Shown here in pieces: positions 34,566 through 45,727 of a DNA stretch of 64,000 nt. A program made the translations under genes and the position numbers. Under the pieces are notes generated by a model. That model saw only the letters and a program-made list of their open reading frames with translations, was not told where the DNA came from and searched no databases. Source of the DNA: UBA7672 sp963738625 (GTDB lineage: Bacteria; Pseudomonadota; Alphaproteobacteria; Caulobacterales; Hyphomonadaceae); assembly GCA_963738625.1 (NCBI GenBank), contig CAVTXH010000019.1, positions 62,001 through 126,000 on the forward strand, written 5' to 3'. How positions within the stretch are numbered: the first letter of the stretch is position 1; the number at the start of each line of letters is the position of its first letter.

Positions 34566-35090
34566 ATGGGAGACGACAGTTTCCGGGACCAGCTGCGGGC
34601 GCTCATTCCGCGTCTGCGTCGCTTTGGTCAAGCGCTTACGGGCTCAAAGGATGACGGCGACGATCTTCTTCAGGACGCGGTCGAGAAGGCGCTCTCACGG
34701 CAGGACCAGTTTGCCTCAGGCACGCGGTTGGACAGTTGGATTTACCGTATCATGCAGACCACATGGATCGATACCAAGAGGACGGAGGGGCGGCGATTGC
34801 GCATCGTCGAGCCGCTGTCCGAAAGCCTTTCGGTTGCCGGCGAAGACGGCCGCAGATCATTCGACGCCAAGGTCAACCTTGCGCGCGCCCGAGAGATGAT
34901 GGCGCGCCTTCATCACGATGAAAGAGCCGTGCTGGCGCTCGTCGCCATCGAGGGGCTGAGCTACCGGGAGGCGGCAAGCGTTCTCGACATTCCCATCGGC
35001 ACGGTGATGAGCAGGCTGGCAAGGGCGCGGACCAGGCTCGTGGCCCTGATGGAGACCCCGGCGGCGCCGGCTCACAGAGGCGCGCAATGA
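34566..35090 (+). CDS. ECF-type RNA polymerase sigma factor
   Basis: 174 residues from ATG 34566 after GGTGGA. Region 2 includes LRRFGQALTGSKDDGDDLLQDAVEKAL and RLDSWIYRIMQTTWIDTKR; region 4 includes HHDERAVLALVAIEGLSYREAASVLDIPIGTVMSRLARARTRL. It is coupled to the next gene, its probable anti-sigma factor (ATGA overlap). It is divergent from the split peptidase gene, sharing a 101-base intergenic region. The target promoters are not known. Confidence 0.95.
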   Translation: MGDDSFRDQLRALIPRLRRFGQALTGSKDDGDDLLQDAVEKALSRQDQFASGTRLDSWIYRIMQTTWIDTKRTEGRRLRIVEPLSESLSVAGEDGRRSFDAKVNLARAREMMARLHHDERAVLALVAIEGLSYREAASVLDIPIGTVMSRLARARTRLVALMETPAAPAHRGAQ

Positions 35091-35833
35091 CGAAGATAAC
35101 GCATGAGCAGTTGTCGGCGTACCTTGATGGCGAACTGTCTGACGCAGCGCTGGCCGAGGTCGAGGCGGCGATCGCCGCTGATGCGTCGGCGGCGGCCAGG
35201 CTGGCGGAGATCAGAGCAGCCGACGAGCATCTGCGCTCCGCTTTTGCCGGGGCCCTCGAAGAGCCGGTTCCAGCTCGCCTGGAGGCCTTGCTGCGGGCGC
35301 CGCGAGGTCCGTCAGTCGCCGCGCCGGCGCGCGCGAGGCTAAGAGCCTTTCCCGTCTCGTCCCGGCAGCTCGCAGCCCTTGCGGCAAGTCTTGTCCTTGG
35401 CGTGATGGTGGGGCGCGGGTTGCTTCCATCGAACGATGCGGCAGCGTCCTTCGCCGTCAATGCCGGCGGCATGGCTGTCGCCTCGGAGGAGGTGGGCCGC
35501 GCGCTTGACCGTATCCGCGCCGGTGAAGTCGCGCGCGTTGCCGACCATCCACTCGTTGTGCGGCTCACCTTTCGCGACGCCTCCGGCCGATATTGCCGGG
35601 AGTTCCAGTTGCACGCCTCAACCGGACTGTCGTGCAGGAGCAGGGATGGCTGGGGCCTTGAGGCCCTCGCCGCAACGCCGGCGATGGCGGGCCCCGTGGG
35701 GTATTCGATGGCTGAGGGACCTGGGGCGCCGGAGCTCGACGCAGCGCGCGCGCGTGTTGGCGTAACCGAGGTTCTCGACACCCTTGGCGAGGCTAGCGCA
35801 ATCGCTTCGGGCTGGGGGCAGGCCGCGCGCTGA
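35087..35833 (+). CDS. Transmembrane anti-sigma factor
   Basis: 248 residues. The cytoplasmic N-terminus HEQLSAYLDGELSDAALAEVE is the zinc-less anti-sigma opening, followed by helices, one membrane segment (about 93-112, QLAALAASLVLGVMVGRGLL) and a periplasmic domain with two cysteines (RYCREFQLHASTGLSCRS). It should hold the ECF sigma factor inactive until a signal in the periplasm. The two cysteines could form a redox-sensitive disulfide. Confidence 0.88.
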   Translation: MTKITHEQLSAYLDGELSDAALAEVEAAIAADASAAARLAEIRAADEHLRSAFAGALEEPVPARLEALLRAPRGPSVAAPARARLRAFPVSSRQLAALAASLVLGVMVGRGLLPSNDAAASFAVNAGGMAVASEEVGRALDRIRAGEVARVADHPLVVRLTFRDASGRYCREFQLHASTGLSCRSRDGWGLEALAATPAMAGPVGYSMAEGPGAPELDAARARVGVTEVLDTLGEASAIASGWGQAAR

Positions 35834-35875
35834 TGGCCATCCTGCGCGGGCGCCGTCGCTCGCGAAGCAGGCGCC

Positions 35876-36709
35876 CTATTCCGTCGGACGCCGGAAATCG
35901 GCGTGCCAGGTCAGCGTCAGGCCAGCCCCGAAATCGGGAGCATTGTCGGTGAGGCCTGTCAGCGCGAACACCGAGAGCCGGAAATCATTCGACAGGCCGA
36001 AGCTCGCATAACCGGTCAGTTCCGCCGACTGGTCGAGATTGTTGAGAGAGGATTCCGACCAGCCTGCGTCGAGGCCGGCGATTACGCCATCTCCCAATCG
36101 AATGTAGCCGCCGCCCCCCAGCTGAGCGCCATCCTTCCGGCCCGCGCCGCCGCGAAACTTGTATCCGGCGAATGCATAGACGCTGCCATCGCCAATATCG
36201 TGACCGATTTCGGCAGCAAGCCCGAAGTCTGTCTCGCCGGTGCCGAGATCCTTGTCGGCGTCGCCGGTCGGGAGGGTCGCGCGGCCTGTCAGATCGACAT
36301 AGCTGTTGGCGCCGAAATCCCTGGTCCATGTCGCAGAGAGCGAAATGTCGGCGAGACCGGAGGCGCGCACGCCGCCAAGCACTTCGCCCAGCGGGTTGAG
36401 GACCACATCATCATCCCCGCCGCCCGGGCCGCTTCGGTCCCCGCCATTGTCGTCGGCGCCGCCGGGCACGACCCCGCCGGGGCCATCGACAGATGCAAAA
36501 GGGATCCGCGCCCTGAAGGACCAGTCGCCCGCTCGATATCGCAGGGTCACGGGCGTCTCGTAGATGACCGTGTCTTCGGCGCCGCCGTAGGCGCCGGTGG
36601 AATACTCGGCGCCGACGCTGACCTGGACGGTCTGAGCGTTAGCGACTCCCCCGCTGCCGCAAGCGAGTCCAGCCAGGGCCAATACGTTCGCAGGGGACAG
36701 TGGCTTCAT
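35876..36709 (-). CDS. Outer-membrane beta-barrel protein
   Basis: 277 residues from ATG 36709, preceded by AAAGGA; an ATG 15 bases earlier is less likely. A signal peptide ends VANAQ. The mature part alternates strands such as YETPVTLRYRAGDWSFRARIPFASV and SYVDLTGRATLPTGDADKDLGTGETDFGLAAEIGHDIGDG, as in transporter-type barrels of Proteobacteria. One loop is Gly/Asp-rich (GPGGGDDD), which could bind calcium. It converges on the anti-sigma gene and may belong to the same regulon. Confidence 0.75.
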   Translation of the reverse strand: MKPLSPANVLALAGLACGSGGVANAQTVQVSVGAEYSTGAYGGAEDTVIYETPVTLRYRAGDWSFRARIPFASVDGPGGVVPGGADDNGGDRSGPGGGDDDVVLNPLGEVLGGVRASGLADISLSATWTRDFGANSYVDLTGRATLPTGDADKDLGTGETDFGLAAEIGHDIGDGSVYAFAGYKFRGGAGRKDGAQLGGGGYIRLGDGVIAGLDAGWSESSLNNLDQSAELTGYASFGLSNDFRLSVFALTGLTDNAPDFGAGLTLTWHADFRRPTE

Positions 36710-37097
36710 CTGCAATCCTTTCATGCGGGCGAGACGCCCCCCGGCCGAGGCGGAGGCCTCCAGTTACCGTGAACCGGGCGCCTCCGCCAACGCCAGCGAA
36801 ATCGGGCGTATCTCCGTCGGAGACGCCCGCGACGGTGTCGTCGATCGACAACGCGCGGAGGCGGCCTGTTATTCGCTGCGGGGACGAACTTCTTCGCCCG
36901 CAGAGAGGCCACGTTCGGAGGCATGCCGCAAGTTGGCGGCAGGTCCCTAGAACGGCAATGCGCGGTTAGCGAGCCAGCAACGCCCGCAGCGCCCGTCAGG
37001 CTGGAAATTCGGCGGCTATCTGTCCGATCCCTGAATCCTGTATCCCTTCTCCCGGCGGCGGGTCGAAAGCCCTTCGCCTCGGCCACATTGGAATCCG
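36710..37097. other. Gene-free region between the beta-barrel gene and the flavin hydroxylase
   Basis: 388 bases with no supported gene. On the minus strand, CAGCGAATAACAGGCCGCC (near 36865-36885) resembles GGCGAATAGACCGCC at 34522-34536, upstream of the ECF sigma gene. An imperfect hairpin GGGCGTATCTCC/GGAGACGCCC lies at 36804-36828. Confidence 0.3.
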
Positions 37098-38270
37098 ATG
37101 AAGATCATCATCGCCGGAGCAGGGATCGGGGGGCTTAGCGCGGCGCTGGCGCTGGCGCGGGCGGGGTTCAAGGTCGTGGTCGTCGAGCGGGCCGCCGAGC
37201 TGATGGAGGTAGGCGCCGGCCTGCAGCTCTCTCCCAATGCGATGAAGTGCCTCGCCTCGCTGGGCGTCGCCGAGGCGATCGGCAAGGTCGGGTCCGAGCC
37301 CGCGACTCTGGATCTGCGGATCGGCAAGTCCGGCGCCGTCGTGTTCTCGATCCCGATGGCGCAGGCGGCGCGCAAGCGATATGGCGCCCCCTATCTGCAT
37401 GTGCATCGCGCCGACCTTGCCGGGATACTCGCGACGGCGGCGCAGCAGGCCGGCGCGCGGATCCGCTTCGGCGCGCGCGTTTCGGCGTTCACCCGCGACG
37501 GCGCGGAAATCCGCGTTGGCCTCGACACCGGCGACATCCTGTCCGGCGACCTCCTGGTCGGCGCGGACGGCATGCGGTCGAGCGTTCGCCGGCAGTTGTT
37601 CGGCCTCGACCATCCGCGCTTCACGGGCAGCGTGGCATGGCGGCTGCTGGCGCCGATCTCGGCCTATCCCGACCTGCCCAACGCCGCCGTCGTCTGGGCG
37701 GGCGCTGGGCGCCATGCGGTGACCTATCGCGTCCGGCGCGGCGAGTTGATCAACTTCGTCGGCGTCACCGAGCAGGAAGACTGGCGCGAGGAAGGCTGGG
37801 ACGAAAAGGGCGACACGGCCGACCTGGCGAAGGCGTTCGCCGGCTGGGCGCCGCCCGTGACCCGCGTGATCGGCGCGGGGCGGTCGTGCCATCGCTGGGC
37901 GCTGTTCGACCGCGAGCCGCTGGCGCGCTGGTCGGACGGGCGCGTGACGCTGCTGGGCGACGCCTGCCATGCGATGCCGCCCTTCCAGGCGCAGGGCGCG
38001 GCGATGGCGATCGAAGATGCGGTGGTGCTGGCGCGCTGCCTGAAACAGGGCGAACCCGAGGCGGCGCTGGCGCAGTACGAAGCGCTGCGCAAGCCGCGCA
38101 CCACCAAAGTGCTGGCGAGCGCCCGCGCCAACATGCGCGTGTTCCACCGCTCCACCTTCCTGACGCAGGCGGCGACCTACGGCCCCATGAAGCTCGCGGC
38201 CCTTCTGATGCCGGGCTTCGTCAACTCGCGGCAGGACTGGATATATGGCTTCGATGCGACCCGGGGCTGA
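37098..38270 (+). CDS. FAD-dependent aromatic hydroxylase (salicylate hydroxylase-like)
   Basis: 390 residues. MKIIIAGAGIGGLSAALALARAG gives the FAD dinucleotide fold, LLVGADGMRSSVRRQLFG the DG motif and VTLLGDACHAMPPFQAQGAAMAIEDAVVLA the second FAD motif. VGAGLQLSPNAMKCLASLG is typical of salicylate/3-hydroxybenzoate hydroxylase relatives. The substrate is unassigned; there are no aromatic catabolism genes near. The long open frame on the opposite strand is a composition artefact. Confidence 0.88.
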   Translation: MKIIIAGAGIGGLSAALALARAGFKVVVVERAAELMEVGAGLQLSPNAMKCLASLGVAEAIGKVGSEPATLDLRIGKSGAVVFSIPMAQAARKRYGAPYLHVHRADLAGILATAAQQAGARIRFGARVSAFTRDGAEIRVGLDTGDILSGDLLVGADGMRSSVRRQLFGLDHPRFTGSVAWRLLAPISAYPDLPNAAVVWAGAGRHAVTYRVRRGELINFVGVTEQEDWREEGWDEKGDTADLAKAFAGWAPPVTRVIGAGRSCHRWALFDREPLARWSDGRVTLLGDACHAMPPFQAQGAAMAIEDAVVLARCLKQGEPEAALAQYEALRKPRTTKVLASARANMRVFHRSTFLTQAATYGPMKLAALLMPGFVNSRQDWIYGFDATRG

Positions 38271-38276
38271 GCTAGG

Positions 38277-39341
38277 ATGCAGACCATGCGCATGATCGCG
38301 GCGGGATTTGCAGGTCTGGTGCTGGCCGCCGCGTGCGGGCCTGAGGGCCCCAAAAGCGCGGCGTCGGAGCGCGTCGTCGCCGCATCCGACAATCCAGGCG
38401 CGATGTGGCCCCTGATGCTGCAGCACTGCCTGCGCTCGCCCAACTGCGATCCGATGAGTGATTTCGGGCAGGGCGCGGGCCAGGCTTCGGGCGTCGCCGG
38501 ACAGGTCAACTGGTTCGTCGAATCCGCCGGCGTGGTGAAGGAAGGCGGGCAGGACTATGGCGCCTCCATCAAGCTCAGCCTCCATGCGACGCGCGGACAG
38601 GGCGGCGCGGCGGGACGGCCGCTGACGATCGAGGAGACCGTCTCCAGCCTGCGCGGCACGAATGCGCGGCGCACGACGCTGACGATCGAATACCGCACGC
38701 CGGGCGGCGGCGCGCCTGAGCCCTACGGCCTCGCGCTGATGTCGGCGCAGCTGAAACTGCCGGTGCCCAACCTCAAGGCCGCGAAATCGCAGGAGGCGCT
38801 GGCCGACATGACCGGCGCCTATGTCGATGCGATGAAATGGCCCGACGGCGAGGGCGGCGCCAGGATCGACATCACGGGCAAGGCCGGCGTCGTCTTCTCT
38901 GGCTATTCCTGGGGCATCGCGGCGGCGGATCTCCGCGACGACAAGGACGCGCTGGAGCGCGGGTTCGAGCCCTGGGTGTTCTATGTGCCGCAGAATATCC
39001 GCGACGAACCGGTCGCGGCGCTGCTGGAGGCGATCGAGGCCGGCGAGACGCTGGGCCTCAGGATCACCGCGCCGGATGGCGGCGTGATGCTGTCGGACGC
39101 GATCTACACCGCAGGCTATGTCGGCGCGTTGCGCGAGGCGACGCAGGCGCTGGCCGATCCGGAGCTGGCAAGGCCGATCGTGGAGCGCTGCGCGCGGTTC
39201 GAAACCGAAAGACCGGAATTCTGGAAGACCGCCGACGTGACCGCCGCGCTGCGCGTATGCGATCCGCGGACGGCGGAACAGAGACAGCGCGACGAGGGCG
39301 AGGTCGCTACCGCCCCTGCTTCTCCAGCTCCGGTCCAATAA
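38277..39341 (+). CDS. Lipoprotein of unknown function
   Basis: 354 residues, starting 6 bases after the hydroxylase stop; ATG 38286 is an alternative start. The lipobox LAAACG places the lipid-bearing Cys near residue 20. The mature protein has a cysteine pair LRSPNCDPMSD and a beta-rich middle (TIEETVSSLRGTNARRTTLTIEYRTPG). I do not recognise a family. It may be co-transcribed with the hydroxylase. Its last 35 bases overlap the convergent phosphodiesterase gene. Confidence 0.75.
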   Translation: MQTMRMIAAGFAGLVLAAACGPEGPKSAASERVVAASDNPGAMWPLMLQHCLRSPNCDPMSDFGQGAGQASGVAGQVNWFVESAGVVKEGGQDYGASIKLSLHATRGQGGAAGRPLTIEETVSSLRGTNARRTTLTIEYRTPGGGAPEPYGLALMSAQLKLPVPNLKAAKSQEALADMTGAYVDAMKWPDGEGGARIDITGKAGVVFSGYSWGIAAADLRDDKDALERGFEPWVFYVPQNIRDEPVAALLEAIEAGETLGLRITAPDGGVMLSDAIYTAGYVGALREATQALADPELARPIVERCARFETERPEFWKTADVTAALRVCDPRTAEQRQRDEGEVATAPASPAPVQ

Positions 39342-40299
39342 GCTCGATCCGGTTGGTCCAGACATAGCCGGCGAAGTTCTTCGGGACGGCCTTCAGCTGC
39401 TCCGGCGAATCGATGCCGCTGGTGCCGATGTCTCCGTCCTCGAAAGGCCCGACGAGGATGACGATCGAGCCTGCCTTTGCCATTCGCTTGGTGAACTTGT
39501 GCGGCCAGCCCCAGGCGATCCAGGCAAGGTTCGATGGAACCATCACGAGGGTGTTGCGGCACTTGTCCGGAATCAGGCCGGTCCATCCGGTGAGTTCGTA
39601 TCCGATGAGGCAGTCGATCATGGAGCGGCGCGTCAGGCCCTTGAGGCCGGCAATGCGTTGAACGCTGACTTCGGTTGGCTCGACGCCGCCATAGCTGGCC
39701 CATATCGCGTTGCGCCACTCGGGGCGCCGGCCGATGAGCTCCGCCAGCGCTTCGCCTTCCTCGGCGCGGCGGCTCTTGAAATTGATCAGGAACTGCCTGT
39801 CCGGAAAGCGCGCGAGAATTTCGGGCAGGGTCGGCGTCATGCCGACGCCCTTGCCGCGAAGCGGAAAGGTCTTGCCGCCGTCGGCGGTGTAGCCATAGCC
39901 GAGATCGAGCGTCTTCAGGTAGGCCATGTCGAGCTGCTCGGTCACGCCCTTGCCCTCCGTGCGGCAGTCGACCGTCCAGTCGTGCATGACGGCGAACTGC
40001 TTGTCGGGCGTCAGGTGGACGTCGAGCTCGACCACATCCGCGCCGGCCGCGAAGGCGGCCTCCATCGAGGGCAGGGTGTTCTCGATGAAGTCGTGGGTCG
40101 GCGGATGGATCTTTTCGGCGGTGCAGGTGTCGTTGCCGACGCCTTCCTTGGAAAAGGTCTGGTGCACGCCGCGGTGGGCGACCAGCTTGATCCGGCCATC
40201 GCCATGCGGGCTATCGAACCACGAGCCATTGTAGAGAATGACGGCGGCGATGAAGGCGAGAATCGCCCCTCCGCCCCACAGCAGGATCTTCTTGATCAT
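39307..40299 (-). CDS. Membrane-anchored glycerophosphodiester phosphodiesterase family protein
   Basis: 330 residues. One N-terminal membrane anchor (about 5-25) is followed by the GDPD barrel: LVAHRGV, IENTLPSMEAAFAAGADVVELDVHLTPD and FAVMHDWTVDCRTEGKG, with both catalytic His and the metal ligands. It splits glycerophosphodiesters into glycerol-3-phosphate and an alcohol, probably at the periplasmic face. A long insertion between HRG and ENT is unusual. Confidence 0.9.
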   Translation of the reverse strand: MIKKILLWGGGAILAFIAAVILYNGSWFDSPHGDGRIKLVAHRGVHQTFSKEGVGNDTCTAEKIHPPTHDFIENTLPSMEAAFAAGADVVELDVHLTPDKQFAVMHDWTVDCRTEGKGVTEQLDMAYLKTLDLGYGYTADGGKTFPLRGKGVGMTPTLPEILARFPDRQFLINFKSRRAEEGEALAELIGRRPEWRNAIWASYGGVEPTEVSVQRIAGLKGLTRRSMIDCLIGYELTGWTGLIPDKCRNTLVMVPSNLAWIAWGWPHKFTKRMAKAGSIVILVGPFEDGDIGTSGIDSPEQLKAVPKNFAGYVWTNRIELIGPELEKQGR

Positions 40300-40406
40300 C
40301 CGGGTCCCTCACGCATGAGCGTGCAGGACCGCCAGCGGATCGGGCCGGGACTGTGGCGGAAAAGAGCGCATCGCGCGATTCTTGGTTTCTGCTCGGTCAA
40401 CGCGCC

Positions 40407-40865
40407 CTACTGCACCGGCGGCAGCGCCTTCGCGCGCGCGTTGCACTCGTCGAGCGAGATGCGCGGCGCGTTGGCGTCGAAATCCTTCGCGGCCGCGGCG
40501 GCGTAGGCGTCGGAGATCAAGGCGCCGTGCGTGGCGTGGGCCGCCTTCTCGATGACGAGTTTGTTGATGCCGGCCTCGGCCAGCATGATGCCGAGCGCCT
40601 GCGCCTTGCGCAGCACGGCTTCGTCGGTGGGGTTCAACGCACCGTCCGGCGAAGGATTGGCGGCGAAGATCACGCCGGCGCAGTAAAGATCGTCCTTCGC
40701 CTCCTGCGATCCGACGGCGAGCGGGTCGGCCGGCGGAGGCGGCGGAACGATGGGCGCCTCGGCGGGCGGGGCTTCGGCGGTTGCGCTGGTCGTCGCGGGT
40801 TTTTCTCCGCAGGCCGTCACGCAAAGCGCGAAAACTGCCGCAAGAACACCGGCGCGAACGATCAT
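40407..40865 (-). CDS. Small lipoprotein of unknown function
   Basis: 152 residues from ATG 40865 with GAGGAGAT upstream. The lipobox VTAC is followed by a Pro/Ala-rich tether (IVPPPPPADP) and a small helical domain with two cysteines (LYCAGVIFAANPSPDG and LDECNARAKALPP). No family is recognised. Confidence 0.7.
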   Translation of the reverse strand: MIVRAGVLAAVFALCVTACGEKPATTSATAEAPPAEAPIVPPPPPADPLAVGSQEAKDDLYCAGVIFAANPSPDGALNPTDEAVLRKAQALGIMLAEAGINKLVIEKAAHATHGALISDAYAAAAAKDFDANAPRISLDECNARAKALPPVQ

Positions 40866-40951
40866 GGGGATCTCCTCTGCTGGCGCAGGGATAGCGCAGC
40901 AGCGGCCGGGAGCAAGTGACGCGGGCGTGAGCTGCGCCTTGACGCCCGTCA

Positions 40952-41155
40952 ATGCGAGCCGAACACGACCGGATAGAGCGTCGCCGCCACAACGTCACCG
41001 GCGCGATCGAACACGTCCTGCCCGCCGAGGCGAAGGACCTCGCCGCCCACAAGGCGTTCCACACCGAGATCCTCGGCACGGCGCCTCAGGTGTTGGCGAT
41101 CTCGAGCTACATCGTGATGGAGTCGACGAAGGACGAGCGGGCTCAGCTTCGGCGT
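40952..41155 (+). pseudogene. Possible gene fragment cut off by the AlbA_2 gene
   Basis: About 68 codons with strong G/C third positions and protein-like sequence (NVTGAIEHVLPAEAKDLAAHKAFHTEIL, SYIVMESTKDERAQL). The frame then runs into the reverse complement of the next gene and loses coding character at about 41160. There is no ribosome site at ATG 40952. It looks like part of an older chromosomal gene interrupted when the lower-GC AlbA_2 gene arrived, but an intact small gene is not excluded. Confidence 0.3.
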
Positions 41156-41164
41156 AACATCGGA

Positions 41165-42061
41165 TCAGAATTCGGAGAGGTCGGAGAAGGGGACAATTCC
41201 AGCCTGCGGCTGGGCATCGTCAGCCCAGAGCCACCAATGGATCGCCGCATCAGCGTGATCTGCGATGGCATGACTTTTGTGGTCGACGCGATACCCCAGC
41301 CAAAGATTATTGTCCGCCAATTTCCACGTGTCTTGAGGAAACAGGACGAATGAGTCTTTGAGGATAACAACGTATCGATCGAACTCCAGGGGCACACCTT
41401 GAATGCGGACGAGTTCGATCGGCTGCATAGTAGACGAAGGCTCGATCTCTATTCCGCGAGGGAACAGGAATTGAAGTTTGAAATCTCGAGCGCGCCTGGT
41501 TCCCGCATTGGTGAGTTCGATTTCAAGCTGGTACTTGTGAAGAGTGCCACTTGTGAGGATTCTGACGTAGTCGAACTTTGCTTCGATCCTCGGGCCATCG
41601 GCCCGGCGCATTACGTCTCGTATCTCATGATCGAACATGGGTTCGCGTGAGAAATTGAGACGGCGGTAGTATCGATGGTCTGTCGCTTGATGCGCCGTCA
41701 TGCCCTGCGGAATTTCGACAACATACGCGAAGTTGCCGTTGGCCAGCGGCACCGGATGGATCAGCAAGCCGTCGATTCGCGGCCGGATATTTTTGACTAC
41801 ATCCTCAATCCATTCGCGGCGAATTCGTTTTGGGTCAGTCCCTTCATCAATCCTGAGCGGCAAATGTCGGTTATTCGGGTCCTCCTCAATCCCATAGATT
41901 ATCGTGCCGCCCGCAGCGTTTGCGAACGCTGAGACATCCTTGCTGATTTCAGTTGCTGCGCCTTTGTCCAGCGCTCCAGAGGCTTTGTAGTCTAACAGCA
42001 GACTCTCTGACGTTCTGTCGTCGATGAGTCTCTGAAGCCGGGCGACGTCCCATTCGCTCAT
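41165..42061 (-). CDS. AlbA_2/Schlafen-type putative DNA-binding protein, atypical composition
   Basis: 298 residues from ATG 42061. The AlbA_2 domain (about 10-150) shows LLLDYKASGALDKGAATEISKDVSAFANAAGGTIIYGIEED and the family signature HQATDHRYYRRLNFSREPM. The C-terminal half is a beta-rich domain (YQLEIELTNAGTRRARDFKLQFLFP) that I cannot assign. Codon use is more A/T-rich than in all neighbours, indicating recent acquisition. AlbA_2 proteins often occur in defence or accessory loci as regulators or nucleases. Confidence 0.8.
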   Translation of the reverse strand: MSEWDVARLQRLIDDRTSESLLLDYKASGALDKGAATEISKDVSAFANAAGGTIIYGIEEDPNNRHLPLRIDEGTDPKRIRREWIEDVVKNIRPRIDGLLIHPVPLANGNFAYVVEIPQGMTAHQATDHRYYRRLNFSREPMFDHEIRDVMRRADGPRIEAKFDYVRILTSGTLHKYQLEIELTNAGTRRARDFKLQFLFPRGIEIEPSSTMQPIELVRIQGVPLEFDRYVVILKDSFVLFPQDTWKLADNNLWLGYRVDHKSHAIADHADAAIHWWLWADDAQPQAGIVPFSDLSEF

Positions 42062-42150
42062 GGCGACCCCCAATTTTGAGGTCCGCTATATCACGATCGC
42101 GGCGCTACAAATACCGAACGGCACCTTATCCCAATCCAGCCCGCAGCGCG

Positions 42151-43974
<1,824 letters not shown>

Positions 43975-44484
43975 GAGATGTACTTTGCCGGGGAGGGCTG
44001 AATTTGTGCGCCGCAATACAGGGGTTTTGCGAATAAAGCGAGAGCGGCGCTGTCGCGGAGACGACGCGACCGGAACGAGGGCATTTCGCCAGCGTTAGCC
44101 ATGCGGGTCGGGCCGGAAGCCCACATGAGCTTTATGTCACCTCGCCTGGCGCCGGGGCCCTGCACCGGAGGAGGCCCCCTCCCCGCCATGGACCGGCCGG
44201 GCCAGGTCCGGGCCGCCATCGGGGATGCGCGCGCCCGTGGCGATACTTCGTCGCCTTCGTGAATTGTCGCCGCGCCGCGCGTCGCTGCGACGACGACGCC
44301 GCGCGCGACGACGCAGACGACGCTTGCGCCGCTGAGCGAGACGAAGCGCGAGCGAAAGCAGAGGCTTAAACAGGAGCCGCGGGCGGTGGAATGGCGCGCG
44401 CGGCGCGCGAATCCGGGGCCGTTGCAGGCTGTGCAGGGGGATGCGATAGGCTCGCCGCCGCACCGCAATCTCGAGGGGACACCT

Positions 44485-44907
44485 ATGCGTCAACTGCTGG
44501 CCGCCGCCGCTGCGCTGCTGCTTCCGGGGTGCATAACCGTATCGGAGACGCGCGCCGTTGCGCAGCGTCCAGGCTGCGTTGTCGGCGAGCAGATGGTCGA
44601 AACCATGCTCTTTCTCGGCCTGGCGACGCCGACGGGGTCGGTAAGCGAGGACCAGTTCGCGCGCTTCGTCGAAGCCGAAGTGACGCCGCGCTGGAAGGAA
44701 GGCTTCACGATCCTGAGCGGGCAGGGGCTGTGGTATTCGGAGCAGCGTCAGGTGACCGAGCGGGAGCCTTCGCGCGTGCTGGTGCGCTTCCATGACGGCG
44801 GTGCGGAGGCGTCGGCGGGGATCGAGGCGATCCGCGCAGCCTACCTCAAGGCGTTCACGCAGGATGCGGTGCTGCGCACGGACAGGGCTATCTGCGCGGA
44901 CTTCTAG
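44485..44907 (+). CDS. DUF3574 lipoprotein
   Basis: 140 residues from ATG 44485. The lipobox is LLPGC with Cys about 17. The DUF3574 domain is recognisable in LFLGLATPTGSVSEDQFARFVEAEVTPRWKEGFTIL, EREPSRVLVRFHDGG and IEAIRAAYLKAFTQDAVLR. Function unknown. It is bounded by a convergent lipoprotein gene 15 bases downstream. Confidence 0.8.
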   Translation: MRQLLAAAAALLLPGCITVSETRAVAQRPGCVVGEQMVETMLFLGLATPTGSVSEDQFARFVEAEVTPRWKEGFTILSGQGLWYSEQRQVTEREPSRVLVRFHDGGAEASAGIEAIRAAYLKAFTQDAVLRTDRAICADF

Positions 44908-44922
44908 ACGACGGGTGCGCCG

Positions 44923-45519
44923 CTAGCCGGGAAACTGCTGCAGCCCGACGCGCTCCATCTGCCCGTCGCGCAGCGCGGCGCAGTCGAGACTCTCGCCGCC
45001 CTGCGGGAAGCAGAACATGTCGAGCTTCGCCTTGCGGAGCTCCTCCCAGGCGGCGGCGTCGTACCAGCTCTCCGGATGGAAGGGGAATTCGGTGCGCTTC
45101 GGCTGGCCCTCGGTCTCTTCCCAGGGCGGCAGGTCGGCGCTGGTCTTCAGCATGGCGTTCGACTGGTCGAGCCACGAGTCCAGCGCAAACCGCATCGCGG
45201 CGCGATCGGGCGCATCCTTGAGGCCGAAGATATCCCGCGTGACGCCGGCCCACACATAGACGGGCGAGCCTTCGCGGGCGCGGATCACCAGCGTCACCAC
45301 GGCGGCGTCGCACACCGGGCCCATGGTCGTGGCCTCGGACGTATAACGGCGGAGCGGGGCGTCCTCGTCGATCCAGGGCTTCTCGACGTGGACGGCGCAG
45401 TCGGTGGGCGCCGCGGCGACCGCGGGCGCGGACGCCTCGCTGATCTTGAGACCCTGCGGCTGGCAGGCGCCCAGAGCGAGGAGGAGCAATAGGCAAGCAG
45501 TCAGGCTGGATCGGAGCAT
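44923..45519 (-). CDS. Lipoprotein of unknown function
   Basis: 198 residues from ATG 45519. The signal LLLLLALGACQ contains the lipobox ALGAC. The mature part has four more cysteines (TDCAVHVEKPW, GPVCDAAVVTLVIRAREG, MFCFPQG, DCAALRDG), suggesting two disulfides in the periplasm. I recognise no family. Confidence 0.7.
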   Translation of the reverse strand: MLRSSLTACLLLLLALGACQPQGLKISEASAPAVAAAPTDCAVHVEKPWIDEDAPLRRYTSEATTMGPVCDAAVVTLVIRAREGSPVYVWAGVTRDIFGLKDAPDRAAMRFALDSWLDQSNAMLKTSADLPPWEETEGQPKRTEFPFHPESWYDAAAWEELRKAKLDMFCFPQGGESLDCAALRDGQMERVGLQQFPG

Positions 45520-45727
45520 GCGTGTCTCTCTGTCATCCACGGGGAGGAGGCGGGAGAAAGACGCAAACAACAGCGAAAGACAAGTGATAGCCGAATGCTA
45601 GGGGCAAAGGCCTGATGCGAGGCCGGCCAGCGGCGGGGAGAAGGTCGCCGCTGGCCGGTTTTTGGAGGATCGCGCGCCGGAACTGGTCGGAGGCCGAAGC
45701 GCGACCCTTTCGTCAACTCGCATAGAG

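Noticed and set aside
36996..39365. 789-codon open frame opposite the flavin hydroxylase and lipoprotein genes
   Set aside because: Arg/His/Gln-rich translation without domains; it is the antisense of two genes with clear motifs, open only because of high third-position G/C.
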